A DNA stretch of 64,000 nucleotides from Palauibacter sp965207805 (lineage in GTDB: Bacteria > Gemmatimonadota > Gemmatimonadetes > Palauibacterales > Palauibacteraceae), in contig OZ242312.1 of NCBI GenBank assembly GCA_965207805.1, positions 3,658,001 through 3,722,000 on the forward strand, read 5' to 3'. The position numbers were made by a program, and so were the translations under genes. Below the pieces are notes generated by a model that searched no databases, was not told the DNA's origin, and saw only the letters and a program-made list of their open reading frames with translations. Shown piece after piece: positions 60,646 to 64,000 of this stretch (position 1 is its first letter; the number at the start of each line of letters is the position of its first letter).

Positions 60646-61897
60646 CGACCTGTCACGGGCTGCCCCTTCGGGGGCGGACCCTTCGGGGGCGGATCTCGAC
60701 GACCTCTTCGCGGATGATGTGATCGCACGGCCGTACGCGTACTTCGCGCGGCTGCGGGAGCGGCATCCCGTCCACTGGAACGAGAAGTTCGGGCTGTGGG
60801 TCGTGACCGGATACGATCCCGTCGTCTGGATCCTCCGGCACCACGAACTCTTCTCCTCGGCGGTGATCCGGGGCGTGGAGGGGGCGCCGTACCCGCCGGT
60901 GCTGCCCGAGGACGCGCCCCTGTTCGACGAGGTCAGGACGTTCCGCGCGGATCAACTCGTGGAGCAGGACCGGCCCGAACACCTCGAGCAGCGGAAGACG
61001 GTCCACTCCTTCTTCACGCCGACGGCGATGGAGGGCTGGCGACCCTTCGTGCGCCGGGCGGTCGACGAACTCCTGGACGAGTTGTGGCCCCGGGGACGGA
61101 TGAACGTCGTCACCGACCTCGCGGCGCCGCTCCCCGTGCGGATCATCGCGCGGATGATGGGCGTCCCCCGCGAGGACATGGACACGCTCCGGGGACTCGC
61201 GGACAGCATCCTCCACCTGAATCGTGGCGAACCCGACCGGCTGCGGCCCCTGACCGAAGGGATCCGCGGGATCGTGGAGTACGCCCGCCCGTTCGTGGAG
61301 GAGCGGATCGAGAGTCCCGGCGATGACCTGATTTCGGCTCTCGCGCGGGGGGAGAGCGACGGCGTCTTCACGCGCCATCAGGTGCTCGTGAATACGGGAC
61401 TGATGCTGTTCGCGGGGCACGAGACGACGATGAACCTGATCTGCAACGGTCTCCGCGCCTTCATCGAGCATCCGGCGCAGTGGGACAGGCTCAGGGCGGA
61501 CCCGGACCGCTTCGCGCGGACGGCGACCGAGGAGTGTCTGCGCTTCGATCCGCCGGTGAAATCGACCCAGCGCATCGTCGCGCAGGAGGCCGAACTGTGC
61601 GGGAAGACGCTGTCGCCCGGCGAGCGGATCCGCTGGATCATCGCCGCGGCAAACCGGGACCCGTCGGTGTTCGAGGACCCGGACACGTTCGATATCGGGC
61701 GCCAGCCGAACCCGCATCTCTCCTTCGGCTCAGGGATCCATTACTGCCTCGGGGTCGCGCTTGCGCGCATGGAGGGACAGGAAGTGTTCGGCGGACTGGC
61801 GCGCCGCTTCGAGCGGTTCGCGCTCGAGACGGATGAACTGCGCTACCAGCCGAGCATCCAGTTCCGCTCCATCGAATCCATGCCCGTGGCATGGTGA
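60605..61897 (+). CDS. Cytochrome P450
   Basis: The 430-residue protein is a bacterial class I P450: the I-helix AGHETT, the ExxR-like ATEECLRF, the PxxF-like segment and the heme loop FGSGIHYCLGVALA with Cys at about residue 381. It would hydroxylate a lipid or terpenoid-like substrate with electrons from the ferredoxin encoded 7 bases downstream. The start overlaps the binding-protein gene; the first 40 residues are low complexity and include a 15-bp tandem repeat, so a later start is possible. No ferredoxin reductase gene is seen nearby. Confidence 0.9.
   Translation: MSSGCPSSIGSPPSDLSRAAPSGADPSGADLDDLFADDVIARPYAYFARLRERHPVHWNEKFGLWVVTGYDPVVWILRHHELFSSAVIRGVEGAPYPPVLPEDAPLFDEVRTFRADQLVEQDRPEHLEQRKTVHSFFTPTAMEGWRPFVRRAVDELLDELWPRGRMNVVTDLAAPLPVRIIARMMGVPREDMDTLRGLADSILHLNRGEPDRLRPLTEGIRGIVEYARPFVEERIESPGDDLISALARGESDGVFTRHQVLVNTGLMLFAGHETTMNLICNGLRAFIEHPAQWDRLRADPDRFARTATEECLRFDPPVKSTQRIVAQEAELCGKTLSPGERIRWIIAAANRDPSVFEDPDTFDIGRQPNPHLSFGSGIHYCLGVALARMEGQEVFGGLARRFERFALETDELRYQPSIQFRSIESMPVAW
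60664..60693. repeat. 15-bp tandem repeat in P450 N-terminal coding region
   Basis: CCCTTCGGGGGCGGA occurs twice in tandem (60664-60678 and 60679-60693), coding a duplicated PSGAD. It lies in the poorly conserved P450 N-terminus. Confidence 0.8.
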
Positions 61898-61916
61898 GGA
61901 TCACATGGTGAGGATC
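61891..61916. repeat. 12-bp direct repeat at the P450-ferredoxin junction
   Basis: ATGGTGAGGATC occurs at 61891-61902 and 61905-61916, two bases apart. The first copy contains the P450 stop; the second contains the ferredoxin ATG and the GAGG that resembles a ribosome site lies just ahead of it in the first copy. It may have duplicated a start region. Confidence 0.8.
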
Positions 61917-62141
61917 GAGGTCGACCACGCGCTCTGCGTCGGCAACGCGATGTGCGTGGCCACCGCGCCGGGCGTGTTCGCGCACAACGAGAACCGCCAG
62001 TCGACGGTCGTCGATGCGGGGGGCGAGCCGACGGCGCTCGTGCTGGAAGCGGCCGCGAACTGTCCCGTGAGCGCGATCCGGGTGGTGGATGCCCAGACGG
62101 GCCGGACGCTGTTCCCGCCCGAGCCGGCCGCGGGAGGCTGA
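61905..62141 (+). CDS. Small 3Fe-4S-type ferredoxin (P450 partner)
   Basis: The 78-residue ferredoxin has three cysteines at 11, 17 and 53 (CVGNAMC and NCP). Position 14, where a fourth cluster ligand would sit in a CxxCxxC motif, is Asn. Such CxxXxxC...CP proteins are 3Fe-4S or mixed-ligand 4Fe-4S ferredoxins that feed electrons to neighbouring P450 enzymes, which fits its position 7 bases after the P450 stop. It is cytoplasmic. Start 61905 is in the second copy of a 12-bp repeat. PanB follows after 15 bases. Confidence 0.9.
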   Translation: MVRIEVDHALCVGNAMCVATAPGVFAHNENRQSTVVDAGGEPTALVLEAAANCPVSAIRVVDAQTGRTLFPPEPAAGG

Positions 62142-62156
62142 ACCGAGGATGACACC

Positions 62157-63014
62157 GTGACGCGAACGATGAGCGTGCCGGGCGGAGGCTCCGAAGAACG
62201 GAAGCGTACGACGTTCGATCTCGTGGCGATGAAGTCGCGCGGCGAGAAGATCGTCGCCATCACCGCCTACGACGCGCTCTTCTCATCGCTCGTGGACGCG
62301 GCGGGCGTGGACCTGATTCTCGTGGGCGACTCCCTGGCGAGCGTCCTGTGCGGAGAAGAGACGACGCTCTCCGCCACGGTGGAGCAGATGACGTACCACG
62401 GCCGGATCGTGACGCGGGGGGCGTCGCGCGCTTTCGTCGTCGTCGACATGCCCTTCCTGAGCTACCAGGTCTCGCGCGCGGAGGCCGTACGAAACGCGGG
62501 GAACATCCTCAAGCACACCGGAGCCGGCGCCGTGAAGCTCGAGGGCGGGTTCGAAGTCGTCGACGCGGTGCAGGCGATCGTCCGGGCGGGGATTCCTGTG
62601 ATGGGCCACCTCGGCTTCACGCCGCAGTCGGTCCACGCGCTCGGGGGGCACCGAATCCAGGGGAAGGATGAAGAGGCGGCGGCCCGTCTCGTCGAGGAAG
62701 CCGTCGCCCTGGAGGAGGCGGGTGCCTTCTCCATCGTCCTCGAGCTAATGCCGACGCCCGCGGCCCGGCGAGTGACCGAGGCCGTCTCCGTGCCGACGAT
62801 CGGGATCGGAGCCGGACCGGACTGCGACGGACAGGTGCTGGTGCTGCACGACATGCTCGGTCTGAACGAGGGGTTCAGGGCCCGTTTCCTGAAGCGGTAC
62901 GCCGAACTCGGGAAGGCCACGCGGGAAGCCGTCGCGCGTTACGCGGAGGAGGTGCGGGCGGGGAGCTACCCGGCGGAGGAACACGGCTACGAGCCGGCGG
63001 GGGACGGGGGTTGA
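62157..63014 (+). CDS. panB: 3-methyl-2-oxobutanoate hydroxymethyltransferase
   Basis: The 285-residue PanB makes ketopantoate from 2-oxoisovalerate and methylene-tetrahydrofolate, the first step of pantothenate and CoA biosynthesis. Conserved elements are KIVAITAYDALFS, LVGDSLAS (metal Asp), VKLEGG, MGHLGFTPQS and GIGAGPDCDGQVLVLHDMLG. Start GTG 62157 has CGAGGA at 8 bases; ATG 62169 is an alternative. No panC is adjacent. The stop overlaps a TTG-started SDR remnant. Confidence 0.94.
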   Translation: MTRTMSVPGGGSEERKRTTFDLVAMKSRGEKIVAITAYDALFSSLVDAAGVDLILVGDSLASVLCGEETTLSATVEQMTYHGRIVTRGASRAFVVVDMPFLSYQVSRAEAVRNAGNILKHTGAGAVKLEGGFEVVDAVQAIVRAGIPVMGHLGFTPQSVHALGGHRIQGKDEEAAARLVEEAVALEEAGAFSIVLELMPTPAARRVTEAVSVPTIGIGAGPDCDGQVLVLHDMLGLNEGFRARFLKRYAELGKATREAVARYAEEVRAGSYPAEEHGYEPAGDGG

Positions 63015-63151
63015 GCGACGTGGCCGCGCTCGTCCTCTTCCTCACTTCCGATGCAGGTGCGAAGATATCCGGGCAGGCGCTCCGGGTGGACGGACACACC
63101 GAGGGCCTGACTTCCGGTGCGGACACGGGCAGCGACCCCAGCGGCGAATAG
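63011..63151 (+). pseudogene. Remnant of SDR C-terminus
   Basis: The 46-residue frame after panB, SDVAALVLFLTSDAGAKISG continuing to QALRVDGHTEGL, matches the last 35 or so residues of short-chain dehydrogenases, which end in this strand-helix-strand pattern. The rest of the enzyme, including GxxxGxG and YxxxK, is absent. A TTG at 63011 overlaps the panB stop (TTGA), so it may still be translated. The simplest reading is a gene fragment left by deletion or recombination. Confidence 0.75.
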
Positions 63152-63166
63152 CGGGAGAAGGACGAC

Positions 63167-64000
63167 ATGCGAGCGGCATGGTACACGAAACTGGGGTCGG
63201 CAGGCGACGTGCTGGAGGTCGGGGAGCGGGAGATGCCGGCGCCCGACCCCGGCGAGGTTCGGGTCCGCGTACGCACTTCCGGAATCAACCCCGTCGACGT
63301 GAAGCGGCGTGCCGGCGGCCGCGGCGCGCTCGCCTCCACGCTCGTGGTGCCGCACTTCGACGGCGCCGGGGTCATCGACCAGGTGGGTGACGGCGTCGAT
63401 CCCGGAAGGCTCGGAAACCGCGTCTGGATCTACGAGGCGCAGTGGGGGAGCGACCTCGGTACCGCGGCGGAGTTCGCCACCGTCCCCGAGTCCCGGGCCG
63501 TCCCGCTTCCCCCGAACGCGTCGTTCCTGGATGGCGCGTGTCTCGGCATCCCCGCCCTGACCGCGCACCGCTGCGTGTACGGCGACGGTCCCGTCGAGGG
63601 GCAGACCGTGCTCGTGACCGGCGGCGCGGGCGCGGTCGGCGCCTATGCGATCCAGTGCGCCAGACTCGGGGGCGCCCGGGTCCTCTCCACCGTGAGCGCG
63701 GACGAGAAGGCGAGGATCGCCCGGGCGGCGGGCGCGGACGTCGTCATCAACTATCGTGAGGAGGATGTCCCGGCCCGCGTCGCGGAACTGACCGAAGAAG
63801 AGGGCGTCGACCGCATCGTCGAGGTCGAAATGGGCGGGAATCTCGATGCCTCGATCGCGATGCTGAAGGCGAACGGAGTGATCTCCGCCTACGCCTCGGA
63901 GGGCGAGCCGCAGCCGGCCGTCCCGTTCTACACGCTCCTCTACAAGAACCTCACCGTGCGCTTCGAACTCGTCTTCCTCATGCCCGAGGAGGCGAAGCAG
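63167..64000 (+). CDS. Quinone oxidoreductase-like MDR protein (cut by window end)
   Basis: The first 278 residues of an NADPH:quinone reductase-type medium-chain dehydrogenase are visible; the gene runs off the end of the window. GroES-like part: INPVDVKRR, VVPHFDGAGVI and GNRVWIYEA. Rossmann part: VLVTGGAGAVGAYAIQ with the NADP-binding glycine motif, and SADEKARIARAAGADVVINY. Zinc-ligand cysteines of alcohol dehydrogenase are absent, as in zinc-independent quinone reductases. The ATG at 63167 follows GGGAGAAGG. It begins 15 bases after the SDR remnant. Confidence 0.88.
   Translation, partial: MRAAWYTKLGSAGDVLEVGEREMPAPDPGEVRVRVRTSGINPVDVKRRAGGRGALASTLVVPHFDGAGVIDQVGDGVDPGRLGNRVWIYEAQWGSDLGTAAEFATVPESRAVPLPPNASFLDGACLGIPALTAHRCVYGDGPVEGQTVLVTGGAGAVGAYAIQCARLGGARVLSTVSADEKARIARAAGADVVINYREEDVPARVAELTEEEGVDRIVEVEMGGNLDASIAMLKANGVISAYASEGEPQPAVPFYTLLYKNLTVRFELVFLMPEEAKQ

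Noticed and set aside
1..64000. CRISPR array, tRNA, rRNA, prophage or insertion sequence
   Set aside because: No regularly spaced repeats, cloverleaf-like or rRNA-like stretches, integrase or transposase genes were seen by reading; a dedicated tRNA search was not possible.

Overview
The window is GC-rich, densely packed bacterial chromosome. The gene set suggests a heterotrophic, didermic, probably marine or host-associated member of the Gemmatimonadota. It includes many exported peptidases and hydrolases, a VPS10/BNR propeller protein, a DUF1592/DUF1552 pair, a DUF5916 barrel, lipoproteins, Tat substrates and c-type heme proteins. This assignment is inferred from gene families, not from a marker gene. 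No rRNA, tRNA, CRISPR array or insertion sequence was recognised, and no gap between genes exceeds about 300 bases.

Layout. 1-4.6 kb (minus strand): a helical hypothetical protein, an exported amidohydrolase, a creatininase-family enzyme, and an M56/BlaR1-like peptidase with a BlaI-type repressor; two tandem operator-like palindromes lie upstream. 4.8-11 kb (plus): a large sortilin-like BNR protein and an M14 metallopeptidase. 11-15.5 kb: a glycan-modification cluster of two GT2-type glycosyltransferases, a sulfotransferase and a glycosyltransferase-sulfotransferase fusion. 15.5-25.3 kb (plus): outer-membrane-type protein, tandem rhodanese, FG-GAP protein, MsrB, multicopper oxidase, amidohydrolase, membrane protein and SDR. 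25.3-31.2 kb: TyrA with an NSS-type transporter (minus), then a threonine dehydratase-like enzyme and a DUF5916 protein (plus). 31.3-37.3 kb: a DUF1592 cytochrome, DUF1552 and ankyrin operon. 37.3-39.1 kb: a lower-GC GmrSD-like DUF262/HNH gene, probably acquired. 39.2-42.8 kb (minus): VOC protein, heme/copper monooxygenase-like protein, Ig-like protein and a variant creatininase. 43-47.5 kb (plus): an overlapping operon of variant metallo-beta-lactamase-fold lipoprotein, TolB-amidohydrolase fusion, CcdA and a TlpA-like thioredoxin. 47.4-48 kb (minus): a peroxiredoxin-like gene interrupted by an in-frame TGA exactly at the peroxidatic position. 48-64 kb: serine hydrolases, aminotransferase, rhodanese lipoprotein, Uma2 protein, S10 peptidase, HpcH/HpaI lipoprotein, Tat-exported HDAC-like enzyme, YchF, DUF6165, a periplasmic binding lipoprotein, a P450-ferredoxin pair, PanB, an SDR remnant and a truncated quinone oxidoreductase.

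The most notable signal is the predicted selenoprotein at 47431-48027. TGA replaces the peroxidatic Cys codon of an exported peroxiredoxin that contains no cysteine at all. A hairpin just downstream has bacterial SECIS geometry: a 6-bp stem, an 8-nt apical loop beginning 21 nt after the TGA, and G as the second loop base. It faces CcdA and a WCEQC thioredoxin, which could supply reductant in the periplasm. With MsrB and two rhodaneses elsewhere, the window is rich in extracytoplasmic sulfur and selenium redox chemistry.
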